DNA from: Enterovibrio gelatinilyticus
GTDB taxonomy: Bacteria > Pseudomonadota > Gammaproteobacteria > Enterobacterales > Vibrionaceae
Direction: 5' to 3'
NCBI RefSeq assembly: GCF_028683095.1
Contig: NZ_JAJUBC010000002.1
Span: 124,001 to 188,000 of the forward strand
Length of the DNA stretch: 64,000 bases
This document shows positions 27,090 through 38,113 of this stretch, piece after piece. A program made the translations under genes and the position numbers. Every line of letters begins with the position of its first letter. Within the stretch, counting starts at the first letter, position 1. Under the pieces are notes generated by a model. That model saw nothing but the letters and a program-made list of their open reading frames with translations. It did not search any database and had not been told where the DNA came from.

Positions 27090-29432
27090 TTAGTCAAACA
27101 AGCTATTAAGCCAACCGACAGGATCGGGTTTATCACAACGCTCACGCCAGTGACCTTTTGGATCCCACATAGGAAGTTTCTGTTGGCTAAAGCAATCAGT
27201 GACAAATTGTCCCTCTCTCACCTGGTATGGAACACTCGTCACCTCTGACGGCCAGTTAAGGATGAGCTTCTGCGGTTGTCTTTCTTTTATGTAGTCAGCA
27301 TAAACGCGAAGTGCCCCTGAAGAACCCGTTAACTTGGTTGGCTTGTTGTCATCTCGCCCTAACCATACTGTTACGACTTCGCGCCCATCAATGCCGACAT
27401 ACCAACTGTCTCTGTTGTTATCCGTCGTACCCGTTTTACCTGCAAGCGACGCCCAAGCAAACGACGGATTGAGATAACGCGCGGTTCCTTCTTTAACGAC
27501 ATGCTTCATGGCATACATGGTTAGCCAGCTGGCTTGTTCCGGCACAGTTTGGCTTGCCTTAGGCCAATTGCGATACAACACCTGCCCTTCGCGCGTAACC
27601 ACAGCACGCAGCGCTGTTAGTTCAGCCTTACGCCCGCCACTGCCTAACGTTTGGAACATTTGCGTAACCTCCATAGGCGTTAAGGTGAATGCACCTAACA
27701 GCAGCGAAGGGACGCGAGTGATCTGATCAGGATTGACGCCCAAATCATCGAACGTCGAGATAACATTATCGAGCCCGATCGCTAAGCCCAAATTCACCGT
27801 TGGAATGTTATAAGAGTGCGCAAGCGCTTTAAGCAACGGTACTTGTCCTCTGAATTTCCTGTCATAGTTTCTTGGTTTCCACTCACTGCCCTGATCCCCT
27901 TTCAGTACCAAGGGCTTGTCATCAAGTGGCGTGGCAAGGTTATATTTTTCCGGCTGTAACAAGGCCGCCAAATAGACAGCGGGTTTTGACAGAGAGCCAA
28001 TTTGCCGACTGCCATTCAAGGCGCGGTTAAATCCGGCATAACCGGGACGACTTCCTCCCACCATCGCGCGGATCTCTCCGCTCTTACGGTCAGCTATCAC
28101 CACCGCGGCTTCTAACTCATTTCCGGCAGTTTTCTTCAGCGCTTTCACTTTGTTGACGACGGTCTTTTCAATCAATGATTGAGACAACGGATCGAGGGTA
28201 CTGAATACGCGCAAACCACTTTCAGGGTTGAATTGATTCCCAACACGCTCCCGAATCTCACGCGTTAGCTGTTCAAAATAAGCGGGTTGACGGCTATTGA
28301 GGCTAGGTGATTTTTGCACATCCAATGGACGCGCTGCCGCTTGTGCATACTGATTGGATGTCAGAACACCGCTTTCCATCATCATACGAAGAATGAGGTC
28401 TCGACGCGTTTGCGCACGTTCAGGATAACGCCAAGGGTTATAATAAGACGGACCTTTGACTATCCCCACCAGCATCGCCAGTTGATCAATGCGAAGCTCT
28501 TCAATGGGGCGACCAAAATAGAGCCTCGCACCCAAAGGAAAACCATGCACAGCCTGTCCACGTGCTTGCCCTAAATAGACTTCATTCAGGTAAGCCTCGA
28601 GAATACGGTCTTTGCTATAGCGGTAATCAAGAATAATCGCGATATACGCTTCCTGCACTTTGCGCCACAAGGTGCGGTCACGGGTGAGAAATAGGTTCTT
28701 CGCCAATTGCTGCGTGAGGGTTGAGCCCCCTTGAACAGTTCGACCGGCTTTAATGTTCACAATCATGGCGCGAACAATCGCTAACGGAGAGACACCATCA
28801 TGATGGTAGAAATCACGATCTTCCGTCGTCAATAACGCATCAACCAGAAACTCCGGATAACGTTCGCGTGGCAAGAATATACGTTGCTCATCGGTGTTGG
28901 ATTCCATCATGCCAAGCAATTTGGGTTCAATGCGTAAATACCCTCGCTGCTTACCACTATCGAGTTGCTTGATGGCAGTAACCCCCTCAGAACCAAACGT
29001 CAGCATCACATGTTGCGCGCCTTCGGGGCCATCTTCGAAATCAAACGGACGACGAATCAACTCAATGCGAGTTTTAGAGGCCGAATACTCACCAGCACGT
29101 TTTGGTGAGCGCACCTTGTTGTAGTTCAGCAAGTCGAGTTCACGCTTTACCGTGGTGATGTCCACGGCGTCACCAGGCGCGAGATGCAACACACGTCCAT
29201 ACACGACTGCGGGGAGTTGCCATATCTGACCATCAAAGCGATCGCGGATTTTCCCATCGAGATAAATCCCCAGAATCACAAGCGCCGCAATGCCGACAAG
29301 GGAAAGTTTTACGCCGAGCAATAGTAGCTTTTTCCCCCAGCCTTTTTTCTGTGGCGCTTTCTTCTTTTTAGCGGCCGACGTGGATGGTTTACGTGTGCGG
29401 CTTGCCGTTTTCTTCGGTGTTGGTTTAGTCAT
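27090..29432 (-). CDS. mrcB: Penicillin-binding protein 1B
   Basis: Bifunctional class A PBP that polymerises and cross-links peptidoglycan. The 780-residue protein has a Lys-rich cytoplasmic tail (1-32), one membrane helix (about 33-58) and a UB2H-like domain with the opening IWQLPAVVYGR. The glycosyltransferase has EDRDFYHHDGVSP and the QGGSTLTQQLAKN segment. The transpeptidase has SLSK (active Ser in GSLSKPAVY), SYN (HSYNIPTVN) and KTGTT. The gene is 10 bp downstream of hrpB, an order seen in other gammaproteobacteria. Confidence 0.96.
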   Translation of the reverse strand: MTKPTPKKTASRTRKPSTSAAKKKKAPQKKGWGKKLLLLGVKLSLVGIAALVILGIYLDGKIRDRFDGQIWQLPAVVYGRVLHLAPGDAVDITTVKRELDLLNYNKVRSPKRAGEYSASKTRIELIRRPFDFEDGPEGAQHVMLTFGSEGVTAIKQLDSGKQRGYLRIEPKLLGMMESNTDEQRIFLPRERYPEFLVDALLTTEDRDFYHHDGVSPLAIVRAMIVNIKAGRTVQGGSTLTQQLAKNLFLTRDRTLWRKVQEAYIAIILDYRYSKDRILEAYLNEVYLGQARGQAVHGFPLGARLYFGRPIEELRIDQLAMLVGIVKGPSYYNPWRYPERAQTRRDLILRMMMESGVLTSNQYAQAAARPLDVQKSPSLNSRQPAYFEQLTREIRERVGNQFNPESGLRVFSTLDPLSQSLIEKTVVNKVKALKKTAGNELEAAVVIADRKSGEIRAMVGGSRPGYAGFNRALNGSRQIGSLSKPAVYLAALLQPEKYNLATPLDDKPLVLKGDQGSEWKPRNYDRKFRGQVPLLKALAHSYNIPTVNLGLAIGLDNVISTFDDLGVNPDQITRVPSLLLGAFTLTPMEVTQMFQTLGSGGRKAELTALRAVVTREGQVLYRNWPKASQTVPEQASWLTMYAMKHVVKEGTARYLNPSFAWASLAGKTGTTDNNRDSWYVGIDGREVVTVWLGRDDNKPTKLTGSSGALRVYADYIKERQPQKLILNWPSEVTSVPYQVREGQFVTDCFSQQKLPMWDPKGHWRERCDKPDPVGWLNSLFD

Positions 29433-29442
29433 GAATGGTGGG

Positions 29443-31902
29443 TTACGCGTCCGGTTTAAAGTGTCGTTTAGTCAATGTCGTCGGCTGATGATTCGCTGGA
29501 TCATCAGGCCACACATGCTTCGGGTATCGGCCTTTCATTTCTTTTTGCACTTCACGGTATGACCCCTGCCAAAAGCCAGCCAGATCTTGCGTGATCTGAA
29601 GAGGTCGCTGAGCGGGGCTAAGCAATTCCACCACCAAGGTAACCTGTCCGTCCGCGATCGTCGGTGAATGCGCTTGTCCATACATTTCCTGCATACGCAC
29701 TGCGAGCGCAGGTTTTTGATCGGCTTGGTATCGAATAGGGTAACGAGATCCCGTTGGCACTTGATAAGTTTCAGGTAACAAACGATTCAACTCTTTGGTG
29801 GTTGCCCAGCCAAACCAAGCCTCTAGCGCACTATAGGTATCGACACTCTGTAAACCTTTCATCGATTTCACCCCGACCATAAACGGCGCTAACCATTCAT
29901 CGAGTGCGGCAAGCATGCTTTGATCATCAAGCGCAGGCAGGCTGACTGGTAGTTGCCATGCTAAAGCGCAACGAGCGCGAACCAATAGGCTTTCCGCTTT
30001 TTTAGGTAACGCCAAACAGGCGATCCCCTTGCGCTTAATCGCTTGCAGCAACGCTTGCGTCATCATCTCTTCATTTCGCTGAGTTATCGGCTTACGCGAT
30101 AGCACTATCTCGCCGCAGCGCAATTGCGACTCTGCAATCAACGCGCCTTTCTTGTCGTCCCAGTCTACCCATTCTCGTTCAGAAAACAGTGAGGGTAGTA
30201 GGGTTTGCAGCGAGGTAAAGTCTGCACGACAGGCTGTGAATATACGACTGTCACCTTGTGACACACTCATTAAGTCCACAGCGATTAAAGCGTCCTCACC
30301 CGACAACGGATGATCTGCATCTATCTGCGCGCCGTGGCCGTTACTCAATAAGAAGCGACCATCATTACCACGAGATTTCGCCACGCGATCTGGCCATGCC
30401 GATGCCGCCAATGCGGGAAGGAGATCGGCATTAATGTCACTCGTTAGCGCTACACCAAGACGTTGTGCGAGCTGACTCGCTCGCTGACGGTGCGACCCTT
30501 TCTGACTGGCAAGCATGGTCAACTGCAAACGTAAATCAGGTTCTCGACTGCTTCGAGGTGGCTCTTCAGCCCAAGCAGCCAACCAACACGCGGTAGACAA
30601 GGCTTGCACGCCCATGGCTTTCGCGGCATGAAGCATGGCGCCAATCCTTGCATCTGTACCAATCGCGACCACCTGCTGGCCTTTCGCCGTAAGTGACGCG
30701 TTGGTATCTAGCACACCTAATTGTTCTAGTAGCGTAACGGCTTGCTTCCAATGCTGCGTTGGTGGAAGGTCAAGCCATTGCAAATCTTCTGCACCACACC
30801 CCCATTGCACCACTTCAAGCACAAGTTGCATTAAATCACTGGTGACGATTTCAGGATCCGGCACTGCGCGCATTCGCTGGAACGTGTCTTCGCTATATAA
30901 ACGTAAACAGATGCCTTCAGACAATCGCCCTGCTCGCCCCATGCGTTGAATGGCTGAAGATCGCGCGATTTGTACCGTATCCAATTTGGTAATACCTGAC
31001 TTGCGGTTAAATCTCGCAACGCGCTCTATTCCTGAGTCCACCACCAAACGGATACCTTCAATGGTCAAACTGGTCTCAGCAATGTTGGTCGCAAGCACCA
31101 CCTTGCGCTTTCCAATAGGCGCAGGAGCAATCGCCTCTTGTTGTTCTTTGGCTGAGAGTTGGCCAAACAAAGAACACACCATCACGTCGTTTGGCACTTT
31201 GCCCGCTAACGCTGCCGCGGTTCGATTAATCTCCCCCGCCCCCGGCAAAAAGACTAATGCTGAACCTTCTTCGTTTTCCATCAATTTTGCCACCGCGCTG
31301 GCTATCGCATTTTCATAGCCATATTGTTTGGCAATTGGCTGATAGCGAGCTTCGACAGGAAAGCTTCGTCCATCTGATATCACGAGTACGGCATCCGGTA
31401 GCAGTTCGGTCAATGCATCACTATCAAGCGTGGCAGACATCACCAACACCGTGAGGTCATCCCGCAAGCCTGCTTGCACGTCAAGTGACAGTGCCAACGC
31501 AAGATCTGCGTGCAAGCTACGCTCGTGAAATTCATCAAAGATCACCAAATCCACGCCTGCAAGTTCAGGATCGGATTGAATCATTTTGGTGAGCACGCCT
31601 TCGGTGACAATCTCAATGCGCGTTTTGTCACTCACCTGCGTTTCTCCGCGCACACGCAAGCCGACCGTTTCTCCAACACGCTCGCCCCTTTGCCCTGCAA
31701 GAAAACGAGCAATATTACGTGCAGCCAAGCGACGAGGCTCAAGCAAAATGATTTTCCCGTCGAAGACTTGTCGCTCAAGCAACACAGATGGAAGACGCGT
31801 TGACTTACCCGCACCTGGGGGCGCTTGAAGAATGACCTGAGAATGGGAATGCAAAGCGGATATCACGTCATCAAGGACGCTATCGATGGGGAGCTGTGAC
31901 AA
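29443..31902 (-). CDS. hrpB: ATP-dependent helicase HrpB (DEAH family)
   Basis: A DEAH-box RNA helicase-like protein of unclear cellular role. Motifs: Walker A QAPPGAGKST, DEFHERSLHAD (DEFH box), SATLDSD, and QRMGRAGR in the second RecA domain, followed by HrpB-specific C-terminal domains. I prefer TTG 31902 (SQLPIDSVLDDV) because AAGG lies 8 nt upstream and the 819-residue length is near the 809 of E. coli. ATGs at 31962 and 32004 are in frame but have no ribosome site. mrcB follows after 10 bp. Confidence 0.88.
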   Translation of the reverse strand: MSQLPIDSVLDDVISALHSHSQVILQAPPGAGKSTRLPSVLLERQVFDGKIILLEPRRLAARNIARFLAGQRGERVGETVGLRVRGETQVSDKTRIEIVTEGVLTKMIQSDPELAGVDLVIFDEFHERSLHADLALALSLDVQAGLRDDLTVLVMSATLDSDALTELLPDAVLVISDGRSFPVEARYQPIAKQYGYENAIASAVAKLMENEEGSALVFLPGAGEINRTAAALAGKVPNDVMVCSLFGQLSAKEQQEAIAPAPIGKRKVVLATNIAETSLTIEGIRLVVDSGIERVARFNRKSGITKLDTVQIARSSAIQRMGRAGRLSEGICLRLYSEDTFQRMRAVPDPEIVTSDLMQLVLEVVQWGCGAEDLQWLDLPPTQHWKQAVTLLEQLGVLDTNASLTAKGQQVVAIGTDARIGAMLHAAKAMGVQALSTACWLAAWAEEPPRSSREPDLRLQLTMLASQKGSHRQRASQLAQRLGVALTSDINADLLPALAASAWPDRVAKSRGNDGRFLLSNGHGAQIDADHPLSGEDALIAVDLMSVSQGDSRIFTACRADFTSLQTLLPSLFSEREWVDWDDKKGALIAESQLRCGEIVLSRKPITQRNEEMMTQALLQAIKRKGIACLALPKKAESLLVRARCALAWQLPVSLPALDDQSMLAALDEWLAPFMVGVKSMKGLQSVDTYSALEAWFGWATTKELNRLLPETYQVPTGSRYPIRYQADQKPALAVRMQEMYGQAHSPTIADGQVTLVVELLSPAQRPLQITQDLAGFWQGSYREVQKEMKGRYPKHVWPDDPANHQPTTLTKRHFKPDA

Positions 31903-32082
31903 ATTTAATGCCTTTATGTCAGAATTACCTGCAGAGTATACCCGAGTAACACCAAGATGCATGTTACGGACATCTGAACATGCACGCCAAATTGCGGATA
32001 GCAAACAGACACTGTTAATTGCCTGATTCGTTGGACATTATAACGCCACATTGCGTTATTCATTCTCATGCCAAGGACACTC

Positions 32083-32793
32083 ATGAAGTTTGACCCTGCT
32101 TTACAGCCCGCAACATTGCTTCGTCGCTACAAACGTTTTCTTGCAGACATTCAACTTCCGGATGGCACCGAACGTACTATCCACTGCGCCAATACAGGTG
32201 CAATGACTGGCTGCGCTACCCCCGGCGATACGGTGTGGTACTCCACGTCAGATAATGCAAAGCGGAAATACCCCAACAGTTGGGAGCTGACCGAAACACA
32301 TTCAGGCCATATGATTTGTGTGAATACTGCGCAAGCGAATCGCTTGGTGGTCGAGGCGATTGAAGCGGGTGTGATAGAGGAGCTTCAAGGTTATCCGACG
32401 CTTCGTACCGAAGTCCCTTATGGCGAGGAAAAAAGCCGCATCGATATTTTGCTGCAATCCCCGTCAAAAGAAGACTGCTATATAGAGGTAAAAAGTGCGA
32501 CGCTACTTGGGGAGGGAAGTCAGGGGTACTTTCCTGACACGGTCACCACGCGAGGTCAGAAACACCTAAGGGAATTAGCCACTTTGGCGCAACAAGGCAA
32601 GCGAGCCGTACTCCTTTTTGCCGTGCTTCATTCTGGTATTGAGAAGGTTTCCCCAGCAAAACATATAGATGAAGTCTATAATCAGTTACTTATAGAAGCC
32701 GAGCTGCTTGGTGTCGAAGTTCTGTGTTACCAAGCCTCGCTCTCATCCGCGCAGATGAGCATAAAAAATAGGGTCCCGTTCTCCCAGTATTGA
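32083..32793 (+). CDS. sfsA: SfsA family sugar fermentation stimulation protein
   Basis: A 236-residue SfsA protein, with an N-terminal OB-like part and a nuclease-like core. Family motifs: [32 protein letters not shown] and [10 protein letters not shown]. The E. coli protein was linked to maltose-gene regulation; the biochemical role is unresolved. ATG 32083 is chosen because AAGGA is 5 nt upstream and the length matches the family (234); the ATG at 32068 has no site. It is divergent from hrpB and upstream of dksA, as in E. coli. Confidence 0.94.
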   Translation: MKFDPALQPATLLRRYKRFLADIQLPDGTERTIHCANTGAMTGCATPGDTVWYSTSDNAKRKYPNSWELTETHSGHMICVNTAQANRLVVEAIEAGVIEELQGYPTLRTEVPYGEEKSRIDILLQSPSKEDCYIEVKSATLLGEGSQGYFPDTVTTRGQKHLRELATLAQQGKRAVLLFAVLHSGIEKVSPAKHIDEVYNQLLIEAELLGVEVLCYQASLSSAQMSIKNRVPFSQY

Positions 32794-32924
32794 GAAAAAA
32801 TGTAGACATCTTCACACTGGGGTGACAAGAGGCAAAAACAAAGATTGCCTCTAAATAGGGTTTCTGATATAGATACCGCCCTCTTTTGACCAAGCAGGTC
32901 AGGGTGTATTTAGGAGAACGCTTA

Positions 32925-33374
32925 ATGCCAGAAAGCAAAGTTAAAAAATCGCTGGGCATCCTGGCTACGGCTGGGTTAGAACCTTACCAAGAGAAGGCCG
33001 GCGAGGAATACATGAATGATCAGCAAGTTGATCATTTCCGTAAAATCCTCCAAGCGTGGTGTAACCAGCTTAGAGAAGAAGTTGACCGTACTGTGCATCA
33101 CATGCAAGACGAAGCAGCTAACTTCCCTGATCCTGTCGACCGTGCTGCCCAAGAAGAAGAGTTCAGCCTTGAACTTCGCAACCGTGATCGTGAGCGTAAG
33201 CTGATCAAAAAGATTTCGAAAACATTGCAACGTCTGGAAGACGACGATTTCGGCTTCTGCGATTCATGTGGTGTAGAGATTGGCGTTCGTCGCCTTGAAG
33301 CACGCCCAACCGCAGATATGTGTATCGATTGCAAAACCTTGGCAGAAATCAAAGAGAGGCAAATGGCAGGCTAA
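32925..33374 (+). CDS. dksA: RNA polymerase-binding transcription factor DksA
   Basis: DksA binds the RNA polymerase secondary channel and potentiates ppGpp in the stringent response. The 149-residue product has the coiled-coil tip motif [11 protein letters not shown] with the two key Asp, and a Zn finger CDSCG...CIDCK. ATG 32925 follows GGAG in TAGGAGAACGCTTA. The upstream ORF extension from 32886 has no ribosome site. A strong terminator follows the gene and separates it from gluQ. Confidence 0.97.
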   Translation: MPESKVKKSLGILATAGLEPYQEKAGEEYMNDQQVDHFRKILQAWCNQLREEVDRTVHHMQDEAANFPDPVDRAAQEEEFSLELRNRDRERKLIKKISKTLQRLEDDDFGFCDSCGVEIGVRRLEARPTADMCIDCKTLAEIKERQMAG

Positions 33375-33401
33375 GCCTACCGCCTCATCGAGATTTATGG
33401 C

Positions 33402-33427
33402 AAAAAGGGAGCGGATGCTCCCTTTTT
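33402..33427 (+). terminator. Terminator between dksA and gluQ
   Basis: AAGGGAGC-GGAT-GCTCCCTT followed by TTT. It lies 28 bp after the dksA stop and 26 bp before the gluQ start. If gluQ has no own promoter in this short gap, its expression depends on read-through from dksA. Confidence 0.92.
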
Positions 33428-33453
33428 CCTTTTTCATCACAGGCAAATTTACC

Positions 33454-34326
33454 ATGCATTACGTCGGGCGCTTTGCCCCCTCACCATCAGGCCCGCTTCA
33501 CTTTGGTTCTCTCGTCGCTGCGTTGGGCAGCTACTTACAAGCTCATGCCAACCAAGGACATTGGCTTGTACGCATTGAAGACATTGACCCGCCAAGAGAA
33601 GTTAAAGGCTCCGCCGACGCAATTCTACGCACCTTAGACGCTTACGGGCTGCACTGGGATGGCGAAGTGTTATACCAACACACACGATATGAAGCCTATC
33701 AAGCACACATAGATACGTGGTTAGACAATGGCAATGCTTACTTCTGCCAGTGCACACGACGTCAAATCAAAGATGCAGGAGGCATTTATCCGGGCACGTG
33801 TCGTCACCGCGAGTTAGAACGTGAACAATCCGCCGTTCGTGTTTGCATTGATAACCCCGTTCATGAGTTTGTTGATATCAAGCATGGTATTGTTCCACTC
33901 GATGTCACCATGGCCGCGGAAGACTTCATTATCAAACGTCGCGACGGCCTGTTTGCTTACAACCTTGCCGTTGTGCTTGATGATATTTATCAAGGGGTGA
34001 CAGAAGTCGTAAGAGGTGCAGATCTGATTGAGCCGACTGGCAGACAAGTTTCTCTTTATCAGAAACTCGGCGCATCCACTGTCAGTTATTTGCATTTGCC
34101 ACTTGCACTCAACGCTGACGGTAATAAGCTTTCTAAACAAAACTACGCTCCAGCGATCGACAATGCCAATCCGGGTCCGGCACTAGAAGCTGCACTCGCC
34201 TTTTTAGGCCACCCAATTCCCAACGAATTAAAGGGTGCAGGCGTCGAAGAATTGCTACTTTGGGGCAAAGAAAATTGGCATGTGAATATGCTGCCAACCG
34301 ACACAGAAGTGATTACAGCTTTCTAA
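33454..34326 (+). CDS. gluQ: Glutamyl-Q tRNA(Asp) synthetase
   Basis: A shortened glutamyl-tRNA synthetase paralogue that attaches glutamate to queuosine in tRNA-Asp. The 290-residue sequence has [19 protein letters not shown], with the HIGH-type motif HFGS, Zn ligands CQC...Y...C ([10 protein letters not shown] to PGTCRH) and the KMSKS-type KLSKQN. It lacks the anticodon-binding domain, as expected. ATG 33454 is chosen because the ORF extension upstream overlaps dksA and the terminator. Confidence 0.95.
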   Translation: MHYVGRFAPSPSGPLHFGSLVAALGSYLQAHANQGHWLVRIEDIDPPREVKGSADAILRTLDAYGLHWDGEVLYQHTRYEAYQAHIDTWLDNGNAYFCQCTRRQIKDAGGIYPGTCRHRELEREQSAVRVCIDNPVHEFVDIKHGIVPLDVTMAAEDFIIKRRDGLFAYNLAVVLDDIYQGVTEVVRGADLIEPTGRQVSLYQKLGASTVSYLHLPLALNADGNKLSKQNYAPAIDNANPGPALEAALAFLGHPIPNELKGAGVEELLLWGKENWHVNMLPTDTEVITAF

Positions 34327-34394
34327 AGTACGAGGGCGTGATATATCATATGCCGTCGTTTTTATGACCCGACCTGTCAAATACGAGGTGAGTT

Positions 34395-35789
34395 ATCTTT
34401 AATCGAGTTACCAGCTTTTGCCGTAAGGTGTTGAATCGCGATAATAAAACGCGTGAAATAACAGACCTGAAGCTAGAAGTTATTCCTCGCCAAGAGCACG
34501 GTATATCAAGAAAAGATATCAGCGAAAATGCGCTGAAAGTGCTCTACCGCCTAAATAAGGCGGGGTTTGAGGCGTACCTTGTTGGCGGCGGCGTGCGTGA
34601 TTTAATGCTAAACACGCAACCCAAAGACTTTGATATTGCCACGAATGCGACCCCAGATGAGGTGCGTAAGCTTTTCCGCAACTGTCGTTTGGTAGGCCGT
34701 CGATTCCGTCTGGCGCATATCTTATTCGGACGAGATGTTATTGAAGTGGCAACGTTCCGTGGACACCACGGTGCTGAAGCCAGTGAAAAGAACGCCAGCA
34801 GCCAATCCAATGATGGCATGCTATTGCGTGATAACGTCTATGGCACGATAGATGAAGATGCAGAGCGCCGCGATTTCACGGTGAATGCCCTTTATTACAA
34901 TATCGACGATTTTTCAGTACGCGATTATGCGGGTGGTGTTGAAGACCTCAACAACCGTGTCATCCGTCTGATTGGCGATCCTGAAACACGCTACCGCGAA
35001 GATCCAGTGCGAATGCTGCGGGCAGTGCGTTTTGCCGCCAAGCTCGACATGACGGTGAATGATGCAACGGCAGCGCCGATCCCAGCATTGGCTCACTTGC
35101 TGCGTGATATACCCGCTGCGCGCTTGTTTGAAGAAAGCCTGAAGCTACTTCAATCTGGTCATGGTTTGCAAACCTACAAACTGCTACGTGATTTCGATTT
35201 GTTCACGCCACTGTTCCCAATCTTAGCGGAACACTTCACCGAAGATCGAAACAGCAAGAGCGAACAAATGCTTGAGCTTGTACTTCGTTCGACCGATGAA
35301 CGAGTCGCCACAGAGCAACGCATCAACCCGGCCTTTATGTTTGCCGCGATGCTTTGGTACCCATTAGAAACCCGTGCGGAAGAAATCGCATTTGAAAGCG
35401 GTTTAAGTTATTACGATGCCTTTATGGTCGCGGCAAACGACATGCTGGATGAGCAAGTAAAAACCATTGCTATCCCTCGTCGATTTACCGCCATGATTCG
35501 TGACATCTGGCAACTGCAACTTCGCCTAAGCCGTCGCTCTGGAACACGTGCATACAAACTTTTGGAACAACAAAAGTTCCGCGCTGCATTTGATTTCCTA
35601 GAAATGCGTGGCGAAGTGGAAGACGGTCAGTTAAAAGAACTCGCGCAATGGTGGGATGACTTCCAAAAAGCTGACCGTGATGGCCGTAACGACATGGTAC
35701 AAGTGTTGAACAAAGCCAGTTCAGCGAAAAAGCTTCGTCGTCGTCGCAAAACCAAACCTCGCCGTCGCAAGCCGAATCAAGAATCATGA
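34395..35789 (+). CDS. pcnB: Poly(A) polymerase I (probable AUC start)
   Basis: PcnB adds 3' poly(A) tails that mark RNAs for decay. It has [21 protein letters not shown] and [11 protein letters not shown] of the nucleotidyltransferase head, and an Arg/Lys-rich C-terminal tail. The frame upstream of GTG 34428 encodes [15 protein letters not shown], which aligns with the E. coli N-terminus FTRVANFCRKVLSRE. The only codon placed for initiation is ATC 34395, 6 nt after a strong site (GAGGTGA, 34385-34391); a stop (TGA 34389) is just upstream. E. coli pcnB uses AUU. Length is then 464, against 465 in E. coli. GTG 34428 (453 residues) is the alternative. Confidence 0.9.
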   Translation: MFNRVTSFCRKVLNRDNKTREITDLKLEVIPRQEHGISRKDISENALKVLYRLNKAGFEAYLVGGGVRDLMLNTQPKDFDIATNATPDEVRKLFRNCRLVGRRFRLAHILFGRDVIEVATFRGHHGAEASEKNASSQSNDGMLLRDNVYGTIDEDAERRDFTVNALYYNIDDFSVRDYAGGVEDLNNRVIRLIGDPETRYREDPVRMLRAVRFAAKLDMTVNDATAAPIPALAHLLRDIPAARLFEESLKLLQSGHGLQTYKLLRDFDLFTPLFPILAEHFTEDRNSKSEQMLELVLRSTDERVATEQRINPAFMFAAMLWYPLETRAEEIAFESGLSYYDAFMVAANDMLDEQVKTIAIPRRFTAMIRDIWQLQLRLSRRSGTRAYKLLEQQKFRAAFDFLEMRGEVEDGQLKELAQWWDDFQKADRDGRNDMVQVLNKASSAKKLRRRRKTKPRRRKPNQES

Positions 35790-36268
35790 TCCGTGCTTAC
35801 ATTGCGATAGGCAGTAACCTTGGCAATCCGATAGAAAAAGCACAAAATGCTATCGAAGCATTAGCGCAGCTACCGGATAGCCAATGGGTGATTTGCTCAT
35901 CGCTATACAGCAGTAAGCCGATGGGCCCCACCGACCAACCCGATTACGTGAACGCCGTTGCGGCCATTGACACCGCACTGCTTCCGTTAGATCTTCTTGC
36001 TCATACTCAGCGTATCGAGTTGGAGTTTGGTCGAGAGCGCAAAGAAGAGCGCTGGGGGCCACGAACACTAGATTTGGATATCCTCTTATATGGTGATCTC
36101 CAACTAGAAAGTGAACGGTTAACCGTTCCACACTACGGGATGAAAGAACGAGAATTCGTACTTTACCCTCTCGCCGAAATTGCCCCTGACTTGCACCTGC
36201 CTGATGGCAGTGCTGTCGCTGATTTGGTCGCCGTCACGGATAAGAACGGTTTGACCAGTATCGCGTAA
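35786..36268 (+). CDS. folK: 2-amino-4-hydroxy-6-hydroxymethyldihydropteridine pyrophosphokinase
   Basis: FolK pyrophosphorylates 6-hydroxymethyl-dihydropterin in folate synthesis. The 160-residue sequence has [31 protein letters not shown] and the signature [18 protein letters not shown] 35786 overlaps the pcnB stop (ATGA), so translation is coupled. panB and panC follow, as in many gammaproteobacteria. Confidence 0.97.
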   Translation: MIRAYIAIGSNLGNPIEKAQNAIEALAQLPDSQWVICSSLYSSKPMGPTDQPDYVNAVAAIDTALLPLDLLAHTQRIELEFGRERKEERWGPRTLDLDILLYGDLQLESERLTVPHYGMKEREFVLYPLAEIAPDLHLPDGSAVADLVAVTDKNGLTSIA

Positions 36269-36321
36269 GCACAAAAGCCTCAGCAATCAACATCAATAGC
36301 AAGCAGGGTTTGGGAGACGAT

Positions 36322-37116
36322 ATGAAAAAAATTACGATAAATACCTTAATGGCATGGAAGCAAGAAGGGCGTAAATTTGCCACTGCAACAGCTTACGATG
36401 CCAGCTTTGCCCAACTTTTTGAATCACAAGAAATGCCACTGCTGTTAGTCGGTGACTCTCTCGGCATGGTTTTACAGGGTAAGAGTGACACCCTGTCTGT
36501 CTCTGTCGACGAAATCGCCTACCACACACGTAGCGTTCGAGCTGGCAGCCCGAATTGTTTATTGATGGCCGATATGCCATTCATGTCATATTCGACGCCA
36601 GAGCAAGCCTGTGAAAACGCAGCTGTCCTAGTGAAAGCCGGCGCCAACATGGTGAAATTGGAAGGCGGCGCATGGCTCGCTGATACCATAACCAAGCTGA
36701 CGCAACGCGCAGTACCAGTCTGTGCTCACCTTGGTTTAACACCTCAGTCAGTGAATATTTTTGGCGGTTTTAAAGTTCAAGGTCGTAGCGAAGAACAAGC
36801 CGAGCAGATGCTCCAAGATGCTCTGACTCTTGAAGCAGCCGGTGCGCAGATTATTTTGCTTGAGTGCGTACCCAAAGCCCTTGCAGCACGCATAACAGAC
36901 GCGCTTCGTGTGCCAGTCATTGGTATTGGCGCAGGGAATGCCACCGACGGGCAAATCCTCGTCATGCATGACATGTTTGGTATTTCCGCTAACTACATTC
37001 CACGCTTTTCCAAAAACTACCTCGCGAGCACTGGCGATATGCGTCAGGCCGTTGCGCGATATATCGAAGAAGTTGCAACAGGCGAGTTTCCTGGCCCAGA
37101 GCAGACGTTTAATTAA
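36322..37116 (+). CDS. panB: 3-methyl-2-oxobutanoate hydroxymethyltransferase
   Basis: PanB makes ketopantoate, the first step of pantothenate synthesis. The 264-residue product (same length as in E. coli) has [31 protein letters not shown] and [14 protein letters not shown] 36322 follows GGGAG by 7 nt; the ORF start at 36310 is a TTG that contains that site. It is 14 bp from panC. Confidence 0.97.
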   Translation: MKKITINTLMAWKQEGRKFATATAYDASFAQLFESQEMPLLLVGDSLGMVLQGKSDTLSVSVDEIAYHTRSVRAGSPNCLLMADMPFMSYSTPEQACENAAVLVKAGANMVKLEGGAWLADTITKLTQRAVPVCAHLGLTPQSVNIFGGFKVQGRSEEQAEQMLQDALTLEAAGAQIILLECVPKALAARITDALRVPVIGIGAGNATDGQILVMHDMFGISANYIPRFSKNYLASTGDMRQAVARYIEEVATGEFPGPEQTFN

Positions 37117-37130
37117 GGAATGCTGAAAAT

Positions 37131-38012
37131 ATGCAAGTGATCGCTGATATTGCCCCGCTACGAGATCAGATCCTTCAATGGCGTCGCGAAGGGCAGCGAA
37201 TTGCATTCGTCCCAACCATGGGCCACCTTCATGATGGTCACCTTACCTTGGTTCGACGAGCGCGTGAAAACGCCGATGTTGTCGTCGTAAGCATTTTCGT
37301 TAACCCAATGCAGTTCGAGAAAAGTGACGATCTGGTTGCGTACCCTCGAACATTGGAAGAAGACACCGCCAAGCTTCAAGCTGAAGCGATAGATGTACTC
37401 TTCACACCCAGTGCAGAAGTCATGTATCCGCAAGGCATGGACAATCACGTTTCCGTTGAGGTTCCTACCCTCTCAACCATTCTTGAAGGCGCTTCTCGTC
37501 CGGGTCACTTCAAAGGTGTCGCGACGGTTGTCAGCAAGCTGTTCAATATTGTTCAGCCTGATGTTGCTCTGTTTGGCGAGAAAGATTTCCAGCAACTTGC
37601 TGTGATCAACAAAATGGTGGCGGATTTAGCACTGCCTATTACCATTATTCCTGTTCCCACTGTCCGTGAAATGGACGGCCTTGCGATGAGCAGCCGAAAC
37701 ACTCGTCTAACGGTAGATGAACGCCAACGTGCGCCAGTACTAGCAAAAACACTGCGTTGGATCAGCAGCCAAATGCGTGGTGGTCGTAATGATTACAGCG
37801 AATTGGTGCTTGATGGCAATGATCAACTTCGTGCTGCAGGACTAGAACCTGATGAGATTTTCATTCGTGATGCTCTCTCGCTACAGCCTGTTACTGAAAA
37901 CACCTCAAAGGCAGTTATCCTTGCTTCTGTGAAGCTAGGTCAGGTTCGTCTGATTGATAACTTGGTGGTTGAACTCACTGTTGCTACTGTCGAAGACAAC
38001 AGCGAAGAGTAA
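37131..38012 (+). CDS. panC: Pantothenate synthetase
   Basis: PanC condenses pantoate and beta-alanine with ATP. In the 293-residue sequence [14 protein letters not shown] carries the HxGH-type motif, and FGEKDFQQL and MSSRNTRL are the other active-site segments. AAGGA lies upstream of ATG 37131. It ends the panBC unit at a strong terminator. No panD is in the window. Confidence 0.97.
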   Translation: MQVIADIAPLRDQILQWRREGQRIAFVPTMGHLHDGHLTLVRRARENADVVVVSIFVNPMQFEKSDDLVAYPRTLEEDTAKLQAEAIDVLFTPSAEVMYPQGMDNHVSVEVPTLSTILEGASRPGHFKGVATVVSKLFNIVQPDVALFGEKDFQQLAVINKMVADLALPITIIPVPTVREMDGLAMSSRNTRLTVDERQRAPVLAKTLRWISSQMRGGRNDYSELVLDGNDQLRAAGLEPDEIFIRDALSLQPVTENTSKAVILASVKLGQVRLIDNLVVELTVATVEDNSEE

Positions 38013-38048
38013 GTGCATTGAATCACTAAGCGCCTACTTTTGCTTCAA

Positions 38049-38078
38049 TAAAAAAACCGCCATTGGCGGTTTTTTTTT
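38049..38078. terminator. Terminator between panC and yadH
   Basis: AAAAACCGCC-ATT-GGCGGTTTTT with A and T runs on the two sides. It can end panC on the plus strand and yadH on the minus strand. Confidence 0.92.
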
Positions 38079-38113
38079 GTTTGAAAGGGTTTGTTCCTAA
38101 CGAGGAGAGCCCT

